Source of the DNA: a bacterium
GTDB lineage: Bacteria > Planctomycetota > UBA1135 > GCA-002686595
Assembly (NCBI GenBank): GCA_024228395.1
Contig: JAAETM010000004.1
Span: 1-39,552 of the forward strand
Direction: 5' to 3'
Length of the DNA: 39,552 bases
Below, one piece after another: positions 7,814-16,866 of the stretch. How positions within the stretch are numbered: the first letter of the stretch is position 1; each line of letters starts with the position of its first letter. A program made the position numbers and the translations under genes. The notes beneath the pieces are model-generated. The model made no database searches, was not told the origin of the DNA, and saw only the letters and a program-made list of their open reading frames with translations.

Positions 7814-10411
7814 TTACTGTGCGGCCGGCAAAGCCACCAACTTGGCCGGGTTCGCCTTTAGGCCACGCTCGATAGCGCGGCGTTGACGCACGTCGTTTAG
7901 GCCTTCGTAATAGCGGATCAAGGCTTGGCGGCCGACCACATCTAGATGGGCCAGCAGCGAATCGACGGCGGCTTTGCGGGCCGAGAAGAAGGGGGACTGC
8001 AGGGTTTCGATCAGCAGATCGCGGACCTCTTCCAAGGCCGAGTACTTGCCCAGGGCGGACAGGGCGGCTTGGCGCAAGCGGCTTCCGCCATGCTCGGCTG
8101 CGGCCTTTTCCATGAGCCAAGGAAGGCGTTGGGCGGTGGGGATGCCAGCCGAGGCGCTGACCAACTCCGGGCCCAGACTACGGTGGGCTTCGGGGGTGTC
8201 GCTTTCGATCTTGATGCGCACCCAGGCAGCGGTGGGATCGGCGCTGACCCACAGGGCCATGGCCGCCCCCATGGTCTTCCAGGAATGGCCCACGTCGTAG
8301 ATCGACCTGGCGAAGCTCGCTGTGATTTCCACCGGATTCAAAGCGAGCAAGGACTTCAAGGCCGCAACGCGCACCCGCGTGTGATCGGAACTGCCCGCGA
8401 GAAAGCGCATGGCTTCGCGGGAGGACTCTCCACTCAGCAACAGGAGGGCCTGGATCGCGCGCTCCTGCACATGGGAATTGGGATCGGACTGGGCCAAACG
8501 GCGCACTTGACTTAAACGAGCATTCAGCAATGTCTGGGGAATGTTGCCCAGGCCTTCTTGAAAGTGTTGGATAGCCTGCAAGCGTGCGGTCACGTCGTGG
8601 GGTGACCCTCCGTTCTTTTCCCCGGAGGCGGTTCCAGTTTCGGCCAAGCCAAACCACGCGCGCTCGGAACGCTTCAGGGTCAACTTGGCGGGCAACACGC
8701 ACTCGGGATCCAATCGCACGCTGGTGGGTTGGGTTTCGCAAGGCAGTTCAAGGATGTGCCGGCGGGCGTTGAATTCGATGCGGTGATTGGCACGCCCCTC
8801 GGGAGTGTGCACCTCGATTCCCATGCTGCCCTCGAACACGGACGGCAAGCCGTCCTCCTGCCCATGAATTTGATTGAGTGCGATCAGTATGCGTTTGCGT
8901 TCCGGGTCGAACTTCCATGAGGCTTCAAACTCAGGATGCCCGGCTTGCAGGGCCCATTGGGCAAAGAATCGCTCCAGGGAGCGGCCAGCTGCGCGCTCGA
9001 AAGCATCGCGCAAATCATCGGTATTCACCGAGCAACCCGCATTGGCTCCCACGTAAAGGCGCACGCCTTTTTGAAAGGCTTGCTCGCCAATGTGCGAGCG
9101 CAGATACGTCAGGAAAATGGCGCCGCCCTGGTAAGCATGGCCCGTGAAAAACAAGTCCATCGGATCGATGCAATCCGCGTGCACAAGCCCGCGCAGATTG
9201 TCTCCCCCATCACGCTTCAGAAAGCCATCCCGCATGGCCAAGCGTTTGGCCAGGTAATCACCCTCGCTCTCGATCGTGCGCAAGAATTCAGCGGAGGCAA
9301 AAGTGGCAAAACCCTCTTGCAACCACACCTGGGACCAATCCTCGCAAGTCATCAGATCCCCAAACCATTGGTGCGCCGCTTCGTGGGCGATCAAACCCAT
9401 GGGATTTCCATCGCGGATACCGCGGCGGTCCCTCAAACTATTGGCGGTGAGCGTCGTGGCGGATACGTTTTCCATGCCGCCATAGGGAAAGTTCTCCACC
9501 CAGCTCGTGCCATACTTCGAATAGGGGTAATCGCGCCCGGTAAACTGGGACAGGAACTCCAAGGCCAAACCCGTGGAATGCGCAAGAGAGGAGGAAGACT
9601 GCCCGCTCCAACCTATGGGCAAAAGCATCACGATGGGCACGCCCCCCTCGAAGGTCACCGAACGGTCGAAGGGTCCCGCCACCAGGGAGATCAAGTACGC
9701 GGGAGTGGGCGCGGTCATGCGCCAAACGTCCACTTGGTCGTTCCCAACAAAATCGGAGGAAAGTCGATCACCCGCGGCCAGGGAAACCCAGCCGACGGGC
9801 ATGCTCACGGTCATGTCCCAAATGGCGCGATCCCGGGTCGTGTCGGCGCACGGCAACCAATAGCGAGTATCTTCACATTCGCCCTGGGTGAATACCTGTC
9901 CCACGGGAGAATCATCACCCGCCCGGGGTACGAAGTAGAGCCCCGCCTGGGGCTGGCCCGAATAGGTCACCGTAATCGAACCCATGTCATCCTTGTTGAG
10001 CGCCTCGGCCAGGGTCACGATCAAGCGACCAGCGCCATGGCGAAACTCCAACGCTTCCCCAGAATCATTCACGACGGAGTGCACGGAAAGGCCTTCAAAA
10101 TCCAACCCGATTTCCTTGAGGGGCGCGCTGACCGTGGCGCGGAACTCGACCGTCACCTCGGCACGGATGGACTTCGACGTGGGCATTAGGGCCAACTGAA
10201 TGTCGTAGCGCTCCACATCGAAGGCCACGTAGGGTCGCTGCAAGGGCGCCGGGTCCGGCCACAACGGATCGGCCAAGATCTCAGTCCCAACCAAAGAGTC
10301 CGGGATGGGAGGCAATGTGCCATCGCTCCTACTGGACGCGCAAGCCCCCACTAGCAAACCGGTAGCCAGGGTGGTCGCGAAGTAATTCAGGAGGCGTCGA
10401 TTCAAAGACAT
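7814..10411 (-). CDS. M1-family zinc aminopeptidase lipoprotein with C-terminal HEAT-like region
   Basis: The 865-aa product begins with a lipoprotein signal (lipobox VGAC, Cys24), which supports the ATG at 10411. The N-terminal beta domain is followed by the substrate motif GGMEN (residues 311-315, a GAMEN variant). The zinc site is HEAAHQWFGDLM (HEXXH, 343-347), with the third ligand in WLQEGFATF 18 residues on. A catalytic-type Tyr lies in GHAYQGGAIF. The last 250 residues read as alpha-helical HEAT/ERAP-like repeats (VQERAIQALLLLSG, VRVAALKSLLAL). The enzyme would remove N-terminal residues from peptides at the cell envelope. The length matches large M1 enzymes. It lies 83 nt after the second metalloprotease gene on the same strand. 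Confidence 0.95.
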   Translation of the reverse strand: MSLNRRLLNYFATTLATGLLVGACASSRSDGTLPPIPDSLVGTEILADPLWPDPAPLQRPYVAFDVERYDIQLALMPTSKSIRAEVTVEFRATVSAPLKEIGLDFEGLSVHSVVNDSGEALEFRHGAGRLIVTLAEALNKDDMGSITVTYSGQPQAGLYFVPRAGDDSPVGQVFTQGECEDTRYWLPCADTTRDRAIWDMTVSMPVGWVSLAAGDRLSSDFVGNDQVDVWRMTAPTPAYLISLVAGPFDRSVTFEGGVPIVMLLPIGWSGQSSSSLAHSTGLALEFLSQFTGRDYPYSKYGTSWVENFPYGGMENVSATTLTANSLRDRRGIRDGNPMGLIAHEAAHQWFGDLMTCEDWSQVWLQEGFATFASAEFLRTIESEGDYLAKRLAMRDGFLKRDGGDNLRGLVHADCIDPMDLFFTGHAYQGGAIFLTYLRSHIGEQAFQKGVRLYVGANAGCSVNTDDLRDAFERAAGRSLERFFAQWALQAGHPEFEASWKFDPERKRILIALNQIHGQEDGLPSVFEGSMGIEVHTPEGRANHRIEFNARRHILELPCETQPTSVRLDPECVLPAKLTLKRSERAWFGLAETGTASGEKNGGSPHDVTARLQAIQHFQEGLGNIPQTLLNARLSQVRRLAQSDPNSHVQERAIQALLLLSGESSREAMRFLAGSSDHTRVRVAALKSLLALNPVEITASFARSIYDVGHSWKTMGAAMALWVSADPTAAWVRIKIESDTPEAHRSLGPELVSASAGIPTAQRLPWLMEKAAAEHGGSRLRQAALSALGKYSALEEVRDLLIETLQSPFFSARKAAVDSLLAHLDVVGRQALIRYYEGLNDVRQRRAIERGLKANPAKLVALPAAQ

Positions 10412-10494
10412 GGACGTGGTTCGAACTCGGTTTGGTGCGCTGGGCATGCTGGATGCCCCTGCCGGGAGGACCTTGTACAGGGCGGCGACGACAA

Positions 10495-11838
10495 CTACTT
10501 GGAGCTGTCGTCATCCACCGGTATCCGGGAAGTGGAGATCTTACCGAATTGATCGGCCGAGACTGGAATGAGCCTTGCGACTTCCTCTGCGTCTTTCCGG
10601 GAGCTGGAAAACCACGCGACCAAACGCACCCAACGGGTGCCCTTACCGTGCTCAATGAAGGAATCCGCACGTTTGGGTCCGGAATCCGGGGGCACTTCTC
10701 GACCCTCGAGTGCGGCGGCAAATTCCCCGGCGTCCTTGGCCGTATCCCAAAAAGTGTCCAAGACCAGGACCCGCGCGTCCCCCTTGGCAAAAATCTGGGC
10801 GCGATCGCCCCCCCAACCGGAGGTGCTGGCGTCGGTGTGCTGCATGATTAGCATGGACCCGGCATTCAGGGCACCATCGCCTGGCAAACTCAAGAGTCCA
10901 AGGAACAACTCCCCCAGCACGTCGGTATGGAAACTCGACCAACCCTCCGGCAATTGGGACAGGTCCTGGCGAACCTGGTGGGGTAGATCCAAGGTCTTTT
11001 CGGACCAGTACTTTTTAGGGTGCAAAATTTGCTCGGTGGAGCTGGGCAAGTTCTTGAGGGCCCGATCCAAGTCCGCGACGTCGGCCTTCGAGAAGATGGA
11101 GAGCTTGGCGGTACGGCTGAGAAACGCCTGGCCTTGGCTGTACAAGGCCAGGATTGGCTTCCAAAGCAAACGCGGAGCCTCGGACATGGCCTGCAAATCG
11201 ACCTGCTTTTGAAACTCCATGATCGCCTTGCGGTCGAGGGTACCCAGGTTCTTGATGAACCATTGGCCCATGACCACCTGGGCGCTGCCTTCGATCACGG
11301 CGTGGTGCGCGAGCAGCGCGTCGTTGTTGCTCAGGAGCTCCAGATCCTTCGCTGCTAGGTCGTAATATTGATCGTCGAGTGCGTGGGTCAGCTCGTGGGC
11401 CATGATGATGCGGATCAGATCATCCGCCAGGCCCTCCATCACGAAGAAGGCCTCTTCACCCGGGTCATAAAATCCGCCCACCTGGCCGGCCATGAGCTCT
11501 TGCTGGGCAGCGCCAATGTCCAAGCCGCTGGGAACGAGCTGCAAGAGCACGGCCAATTGACGCTCGCATTCAGCCCGCTCCTCCCCCCCCATGCGCTGCT
11601 CCATGGTCTTAAAATACTCAAAAAAGGTCTCCTTGGAGGCGAAGTGAACCTCGACCGGGCGCTTGAAGGCCAACCCTCGAATCTCGGCCACCTGCTTTTC
11701 GATGTCCCTGGCCAAGCTCTGCAGGTGCAGCTCCTGGGGGGCCCCCGCATCCGGGTCCTGGGCCCTTGGCTCAGCGCCAGTCAGGTTTCTTTGATACGGG
11801 AAGATCAGCAGCGCAATCGGCAATAGGAGGTTCCACAT
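10495..11838 (-). CDS. secreted zinc metalloprotease (HELTHALDDQ type)
   Basis: The 447-aa product starts MWNLLLPIALLIF, a hydrophobic signal segment. A longer frame exists upstream but lacks protein-like sequence. The zinc motif HELTHALDDQ (HExxH at 148-152) is preceded by GGFYDPGEEAFFV. A probable third ligand sits in AVIEGSAQVVM about 30 residues on. This arrangement is seen in an uncharacterised gluzincin-like family in Planctomycetota. The C-terminal 150 residues contain a GWGGDRAQIF segment and an ALEGREV helix without other known motifs. The gene lies immediately upstream of the M1 peptidase gene, so the two may form an envelope-peptide degradation unit. Confidence 0.85.
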   Translation of the reverse strand: MWNLLLPIALLIFPYQRNLTGAEPRAQDPDAGAPQELHLQSLARDIEKQVAEIRGLAFKRPVEVHFASKETFFEYFKTMEQRMGGEERAECERQLAVLLQLVPSGLDIGAAQQELMAGQVGGFYDPGEEAFFVMEGLADDLIRIIMAHELTHALDDQYYDLAAKDLELLSNNDALLAHHAVIEGSAQVVMGQWFIKNLGTLDRKAIMEFQKQVDLQAMSEAPRLLWKPILALYSQGQAFLSRTAKLSIFSKADVADLDRALKNLPSSTEQILHPKKYWSEKTLDLPHQVRQDLSQLPEGWSSFHTDVLGELFLGLLSLPGDGALNAGSMLIMQHTDASTSGWGGDRAQIFAKGDARVLVLDTFWDTAKDAGEFAAALEGREVPPDSGPKRADSFIEHGKGTRWVRLVAWFSSSRKDAEEVARLIPVSADQFGKISTSRIPVDDDSSK

Positions 11839-11845
11839 GGTGCCA

Positions 11846-11851
11846 GTTATA
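11846..11851 (-). promoter_or_regulatory. -10 box TATAAC, near-leaderless start for the metalloprotease
   Basis: TATAAC ends 7 nt before the ATG at 11838, so transcription would start at or next to the first codon. It sits in the 178-bp divergent region shared with the symporter gene. Confidence 0.45.
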
Positions 11852-12016
11852 CCCTTTACCCCGGTCGAATGCCGACACCTTGGGGATTGTGGCGGAAGCC
11901 CGTGTAATATCTGTGCTACCTGGGGCCGAACTCCGGTTTGCATAGATACGTACCCTCGTGCAAAATGCGCGGGTCGGTAGGCTCCTCCCTACCCCGCTTC
12001 CCCCATCCACCCCCCC

Positions 12017-13900
12017 ATGCGCAAACTTCCTCTCCTGCGGGCCCTTTTGGTGGCCGTACTGGCCCTCACCCTCCCGCCGACCGGTTTTGCCCAAGATGGG
12101 GAGACCACCGATGCCGCAGTTGATGAAGCTGTCCCGGCGGAACCTGTCAACCAGGTGAAGGTCTGGTTTGAGGAGATCGCTGGCAGCGACTTCGATTCCA
12201 GAGCCTTTGAGGAACCTGCTGCTGAGTCCGGCGAGGACGAAGAGGAAAAGGAGGCCGGTTTCGAGGAAAAGATCGACGACTGGATGGGCACGGTGAATGG
12301 CCATATCGCCTCGGTCTTCTTTTATGACTTGGGTGGCGGCACCAGCGTCCTGGATTTGGCCGATGCCGACCTCTTGGACAAGAACGCCTTAGCCGCTGCC
12401 ATGGGCAGGGCGAAGGAGAAGGCCACCAAAGATGGCATCAACCCCCTGTCCTCGAAGGTAACCCTGTCGACCACGGGCGACACCCCCACGATCACCGTTT
12501 ATTCGTCCGGTGTGCCGCTCGCCGTTCTTTGGCTGATTTTGGGCGCGATTTTCTTCACGGTGCGCATGGGATTCATCCAATTGCGCGCCCTGCGCCACTC
12601 GGTCGCCATTACGCGCGGCAAGTTTGACAACCCCGACGACGAAGGCGAGGTCAGCCACTTCCAAGCCCTCACCGCTGCCCTGTCTGCCACGGTGGGCCTC
12701 GGCAACATCGCTGGTGTGGCCATCGCTATCTCGATCGGTGGCCCCGGTGCAACCGTCTGGATGATCTTCGCCGGTTTCCTGGGCATGGCCTCCAAGTTCA
12801 CGGAATGCACGCTGGGTCAGATGTACCGCCATCAGCGCCCCGACGGGCACGTGATGGGTGGTGCTATGTACTACCTCTCCGATGGTTTCAGAGAGATGGG
12901 CTTTGGAGGCATCGGTCGCATCCTAGCCGTGTTTTTCGCCATCCTATGCATCGGTGGCTCCCTGGCTGGTGGCAACTCATTCCAAGTCAACCAATCATTG
13001 GGTGCGCTATCCGAGACTTTTGAGTTCTTTGACAACCCGAAGCACAACTGGATCTATGGCGTGATCATGACCACCATGGTGGCTGCGGTCATCCTGGGTG
13101 GGCTCAAGCGTATCGCGCAAACCGCTGAAAAGGTCGTGCCGACCATGTGCGCCATCTACGTGGCCGCTAGCATGTTCGTCATCTTTGACAACGCCTCCGA
13201 AGTGCCCGCAGCCTTTGGCACGATTCTCTCCGGAGCCTTCACTCCCGCCGCCGGCTTCGGTGGCGCGATCGGTGTTCTGGTCATCGGATTCAAGCGCGCT
13301 GCTTTCTCCAACGAAGCCGGTATCGGCTCGGCAGCTATTGCACATTCCGCGGCCAAGACCGAGTACCCGGTCCGCGAGGGTATCGTAGCCCTGTTGGAGC
13401 CGCTCATCGACACGATCGTGATCTGCACCATGACCGCCCTGGTCATCGTGATCACCGGTGCTTATGACCCCAATACCCTCCCGGACGCCAATGGTGTGGG
13501 AATGTTCGCCGAGAACATCGCAAGCAAGAACGGTGCAGCGCTGACCTCCCAAGCGTTCGGGTCAGCCATCACCTGGTTCCCCTACGTGCTTTCGGTCGCT
13601 GTTGTACTCTTCGCTTTCTCCACCATGATCTCATGGTCCTACTACGGAGAGCGCTGCTGGGTGTGGTTGTTCGGCGAGAGCAGTTCAATCTTCTACAAGA
13701 TGGTCTTCCTGGTCGCCTGCTTCCTGGGTTCCATCACATCGGCCAAGAACGTGCTCGACTTCGGCGACCTGATGATCCTCGGCATGGCTTTCCCCAACAT
13801 CTTTGGTGTGATTTTCCTCTCCTCGAAGGTGAAGCACGCGCTGAACGATTACTGGGCCAAGTACAAAGCTGGTGAGTTCCCCGTTCACGAGAAACACTAG
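12017..13900 (+). CDS. Na+/alanine-type symporter (AGCS family) with N-terminal extracytoplasmic extension
   Basis: The 627-aa product contains a full AGCS core. It runs from VRMGFIQLRALRHSV, through the family signature region SATVGLGNIAGVAIAISIGGPGA and a KFTECTLGQMYR segment, to NEAGIGSAAIAHSAA and SWSYYGERC near the end. AGCS proteins import alanine or glycine with Na+. AGCS proteins are usually about 450-500 aa. The extra 150 residues at the front comprise a signal peptide ending at FAQ, an acidic Glu/Asp-rich stretch and a globular-looking segment inserted just before the first core helix. The chosen ATG gives a good signal peptide. The EF-hand gene follows after 11 nt and is probably cotranscribed. 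Confidence 0.95.
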   Translation: MRKLPLLRALLVAVLALTLPPTGFAQDGETTDAAVDEAVPAEPVNQVKVWFEEIAGSDFDSRAFEEPAAESGEDEEEKEAGFEEKIDDWMGTVNGHIASVFFYDLGGGTSVLDLADADLLDKNALAAAMGRAKEKATKDGINPLSSKVTLSTTGDTPTITVYSSGVPLAVLWLILGAIFFTVRMGFIQLRALRHSVAITRGKFDNPDDEGEVSHFQALTAALSATVGLGNIAGVAIAISIGGPGATVWMIFAGFLGMASKFTECTLGQMYRHQRPDGHVMGGAMYYLSDGFREMGFGGIGRILAVFFAILCIGGSLAGGNSFQVNQSLGALSETFEFFDNPKHNWIYGVIMTTMVAAVILGGLKRIAQTAEKVVPTMCAIYVAASMFVIFDNASEVPAAFGTILSGAFTPAAGFGGAIGVLVIGFKRAAFSNEAGIGSAAIAHSAAKTEYPVREGIVALLEPLIDTIVICTMTALVIVITGAYDPNTLPDANGVGMFAENIASKNGAALTSQAFGSAITWFPYVLSVAVVLFAFSTMISWSYYGERCWVWLFGESSSIFYKMVFLVACFLGSITSAKNVLDFGDLMILGMAFPNIFGVIFLSSKVKHALNDYWAKYKAGEFPVHEKH

Positions 13901-13911
13901 GTCTTATTCCA

Positions 13912-14886
13912 ATGCGTTACAGCATCATCTCCGCCGCCCTACTCAGCTTGGGGCTAGCAGCATCCAACGCCCTGCCCGTTGCCTCAGCAGCGACAGAGCC
14001 TGGATTTCGGCAGAGAAGTTCGCGCGGTTCCCAAAAGAAACCGCGCGAAACCGGGACCACCCAAAGGGCTGAACGGAGAACCACTTCCCCCTCGGATGGC
14101 AAAGACAACAGATTCATCCCGCCCGTTGATGCTGTGGATGATGGTCAGTTGCAGGTGTGGTTTGAGAACTGTGACCATGACGCCAACGGCTGGATCGGAT
14201 ACTACGAGGCCAACTACGCGCTTGATTTTGGCCGTGGCCTGTTCCTGAGCTTCGACAAGGACCAGGATGGGCGTTTGGTGAAGGACGAGTTCGTGGCCTA
14301 CTACAAACACGCCTCAAAGCGCGGTCAGTTCCGTCGTCCAAAGATCTACGTCAAGCCTCGGCCCCCCGAGCGCACCCCGCTGCAACTGATGTTGGCCTAT
14401 GATGCGGACCTGGACTCGGGCATATCCCTGGAGGAAGCGACTCGGATGATCGCGGACTACAGCAGAGCCCCGCTGGACGCGCCCTCTTTGTTCTCCAGGG
14501 TGGACTTCGACCAGAATCAGCGCCTCGATGCGCGCGAGCTCCAGGGTCTTTCCCAGGCGATCAAACATCTCAATCTGGCGACTTCTGAGAGGCCGTCCAC
14601 CCAAGAGAATTCGCGCAAGGGCCTCGACGAGCTCTTCCTGAAGATCATTCCCAGCTCGAACCGTTTGACACCGTCCACATTGGTCGGCCCGATCACCACC
14701 TTCCGGCGACTGGATTTGGACGGGGATGGAAAGATCTCATTGAAGGATCTGGAAGGACTCAAGCGTACGATCTCCACGCGCATTCGGGTGAGTACCGTGT
14801 TGCACTTGCTGGACTCCGATCGCGATGGGGTGCTCAGCCGCCTTGAATTGCGACAGTCCATGGAAAGGGCTCCGAGACCCGAGTAG
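13912..14886 (+). CDS. secreted EF-hand protein
   Basis: The 324-aa product has a signal peptide ending near ASAATEP, then a basic Arg/Lys/Thr-rich linker. Five or six EF-hand-like loops follow: DHDANGWIGYYE, DKDQDGRLVKDE, DADLDSGISLEE, DFDQNQRLDARE, DLDGDGKISLKD and DSDRDGVLSRLE. Several keep the 12-residue Asp-x-Asp-x-Asp-Gly...Glu pattern that binds Ca2+. The protein would be periplasmic or surface-located and could sense or buffer calcium. It follows the symporter by 11 nt, which suggests a shared transcript, but no functional link is proven. Confidence 0.9.
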   Translation: MRYSIISAALLSLGLAASNALPVASAATEPGFRQRSSRGSQKKPRETGTTQRAERRTTSPSDGKDNRFIPPVDAVDDGQLQVWFENCDHDANGWIGYYEANYALDFGRGLFLSFDKDQDGRLVKDEFVAYYKHASKRGQFRRPKIYVKPRPPERTPLQLMLAYDADLDSGISLEEATRMIADYSRAPLDAPSLFSRVDFDQNQRLDARELQGLSQAIKHLNLATSERPSTQENSRKGLDELFLKIIPSSNRLTPSTLVGPITTFRRLDLDGDGKISLKDLEGLKRTISTRIRVSTVLHLLDSDRDGVLSRLELRQSMERAPRPE

Positions 14887-14908
14887 TACGGCTATAGGTT
14901 GCGGCGCC

Positions 14909-15907
14909 CTACTTGGGCAGCGGCAACCCGAGCACCACGGCCCGCAGCCAAAGGCGTGCTTCGCGCAGCCATTCCTGCCAGGGCTGATCCGATTCGCCCG
15001 CCTGTCCCGCTTCGTAATGGCGAAAGCGTGCCTCCAACAGGAACGAATCCAGATAGCGGTCCAAGTCCGTGGTTCGCGCGCCGGCGACGGCCGCGGCACT
15101 GGCCCAGAGGGCCAGTGCCGCGCGATCCAATTCGCCCACCTTGGGCCGGTCGCTGCGGGTTGGGTCCACTCCCGAATTCCCGGGAGCCAGGTATATGCGC
15201 GGCACGGAATCGGGGTAACTGGCCCCGTGGGCAGGTCCCCCATCAAAGGCAAACTCCACGCTCTTCCATGGGCGGCAAGCCATGCCAACATCCACCAGAG
15301 CCAAACGTGTCAGTAAGTTCAGGCCGTTTGCGGGCACCTCGGTTTCGGCGGAGCCTCCGGGGTCTGGACTGCGCCAAAAACTACAAGGACCCTCGATGGA
15401 GTCGAGAAAAAAGAACTCTGCGACCACCTTCGAACGGTCAAGGCCTTGCTCCTGCCAGACCTCCGGATAGGTGCCGAGCAGGATGATACTGCGGGCGGGA
15501 TAGGGAATCTGCTGGGCCTGCACAGCCTGGCCATAGAGATCCGCCAACAGCGAAAGTGCCCCATGGCGAGGGCTACCTTCCGGCGCATGCAGGATGACCA
15601 GCTCATGTGCCCGGGGGCCTCTTCCGGAGAACTTCCAATCACCCTCGAATTGGACACCCTGCATATTCTCCAGCCTCTCCCACCCGGCCTTCGCCGTACT
15701 GGTTTTCCCCCAATTCTCCCGCTGCTCAAGCAGCGGCATCACGAAGCGCCGCGGGCCGGTTTCGCCGGCGGCCACGAGTGGCCCCTTATGATATGCTGCG
15801 GTTTGCCCGCCCAAATGCCAAGCGGGCGGAACCTTGAAGTCGGATTGGCAAGCCGAAAGCGCCATGAACGCGCCGAGGGCCAAGACCTTGCATTTTCGAT
15901 CAAGCAT
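14909..15907 (-). CDS. lipoprotein with degenerate peptidase-like core, hypothetical
   Basis: The 332-aa product has a lipoprotein signal with lipobox LSAC near residue 20. The centre (HELVILHAPEGSPRHGALSL, then QIPYPARSIILLGT and KVVAEFFFLDSIEG) has the alternating hydrophobic strands of an alpha/beta hydrolase or M28-peptidase-like fold. A complete catalytic or metal site is not apparent, so the assignment stays open. Its start overlaps the 3' end of the mtnP gene by 8 nt, which implies translational coupling. It ends convergently 22 nt from the EF-hand gene. Confidence 0.75.
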   Translation of the reverse strand: MLDRKCKVLALGAFMALSACQSDFKVPPAWHLGGQTAAYHKGPLVAAGETGPRRFVMPLLEQRENWGKTSTAKAGWERLENMQGVQFEGDWKFSGRGPRAHELVILHAPEGSPRHGALSLLADLYGQAVQAQQIPYPARSIILLGTYPEVWQEQGLDRSKVVAEFFFLDSIEGPCSFWRSPDPGGSAETEVPANGLNLLTRLALVDVGMACRPWKSVEFAFDGGPAHGASYPDSVPRIYLAPGNSGVDPTRSDRPKVGELDRAALALWASAAAVAGARTTDLDRYLDSFLLEARFRHYEAGQAGESDQPWQEWLREARLWLRAVVLGLPLPK

Positions 15908-16763
15908 GATTCTTCAAATGGCGGCCGATGATGAGGTCCAACCGGGTGCGTGCGTTTTCGCCGATCACTGCTGGATCGGTGAGCAGGGCATTGGCCAGGG
16001 CCTCCTGGTGACCGCATGCCGGTAGCTTGGCGATTTCAGAAACCATGGCGCTGATCACCTCGCGGGCATGTTCCACGTTGGACTTCATGATGGCGATGAT
16101 GGCATCCACGGTGACCTCGTCGTGGCCATCGTGCCAGCAGTCGTAGTCGGTGGCCATGGCGAGGGTGGCGTAGCAGATTTCTGCTTCGCGGGCCAATTTC
16201 GCTTCGGTCAAGTTGGTCATGCCAATCACATCCACGCCCCAACTACGGTACAGGTTGGACTCAGCGCGGGTCGAAAATTGGGGACCTTCCATGCACAGAT
16301 ACGTTCCCCCATCGTGCACCTTAATTTCACTCACATTGGTGGCCGCAATCAGCGCACCGCGTAGGCTTTCGCAAATGGGATCGCCAAACATCACATGGGC
16401 CACCACGCCCTCGCCAAAGAAGGTATCCTTGCGATGCCGCGTGCGATCGATGAACTGATCGATCAACACGAAGTCGCCGGGTCCAATCTCCTCCTTCATG
16501 GAGCCCACGGCGGAGACAGCGGCCACGTGGGTGACACCCAGGCTCTTCAGGCCCCAGATGTTGGCGCGGTAGTTGATCTCGGAGGGGGTTAGTTTGTGCC
16601 CGCGTCCATGGCGCGGCAGGAAGACCAGCTCCACGCCGTGCAAGGTGCCGGTGACAAACACATCGCTGGGTGCACCAAAGGGGGTCGCCAGCCCCACCTC
16701 CTGAACGTCCTGCAAACCATCGATTTCGTAGAGACCAGAGCCTCCTAGTACGCCAATCTTCAT
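15900..16763 (-). CDS. mtnP: S-methyl-5'-thioadenosine phosphorylase
   Basis: The 287-aa product cleaves methylthioadenosine with phosphate to adenine and methylthioribose-1-phosphate, the salvage step after polyamine synthesis. It has the phosphorylase start MKIGVLGGSGLYEI, the phosphate and nucleoside loop RHGRGHKLTPSEINYRANIW, the MEGPQFSTRAES motif and the adenine-specific TDYDCW motif (205-210). The last distinguishes it from purine nucleoside phosphorylases that take guanine. The length equals other MTAPs. The frame remains open upstream of 16763, but that part is low-complexity antisense of the truD tail. Start and stop are tightly linked to the lipoprotein gene downstream. Confidence 0.95.
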   Translation of the reverse strand: MKIGVLGGSGLYEIDGLQDVQEVGLATPFGAPSDVFVTGTLHGVELVFLPRHGRGHKLTPSEINYRANIWGLKSLGVTHVAAVSAVGSMKEEIGPGDFVLIDQFIDRTRHRKDTFFGEGVVAHVMFGDPICESLRGALIAATNVSEIKVHDGGTYLCMEGPQFSTRAESNLYRSWGVDVIGMTNLTEAKLAREAEICYATLAMATDYDCWHDGHDEVTVDAIIAIMKSNVEHAREVISAMVSEIAKLPACGHQEALANALLTDPAVIGENARTRLDLIIGRHLKNHA

Positions 16764-16788
16764 GGGTCCAAGGATAACAAGGGAATAC

Positions 16789-16851
16789 GGTGTCAGACAC
16801 CCTGTGGTTGTTTCCGGCCGAAATCGTAGAACAGGTACGGTGTCTGGCACC
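16789..16851. repeat. paired palindromic elements GGTGTC-N-G(A/G)CACC in the mtnP-truD gap
   Basis: A perfect 13-nt palindrome (GGTGTCAGACACC, 16789-16801) and a near-perfect one (GGTGTCTGGCACC, 16839-16851) lie exactly 50 nt apart in direct orientation. Both are preceded by TACGG or TACG-like bases. Such pairs of small palindromes resemble REP/BIME-type elements. They could also work as operator half-sites or as a processing or attenuation hairpin between truD and mtnP. Confidence 0.65.
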
Positions 16852-16866
16852 ATGTCAGGCGCCGTA

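Noticed and set aside
8936..10189. A 417-aa plus-strand reading frame
   Set aside because: It lies antisense to the M1 aminopeptidase gene, has low-complexity composition and no motifs, and arises from GC-rich codon bias.
10411..10440. A tRNA T-loop-like GGTTCGAAC
   Set aside because: The flanking bases do not pair into a T-stem or acceptor stem and no D or anticodon arm is present.
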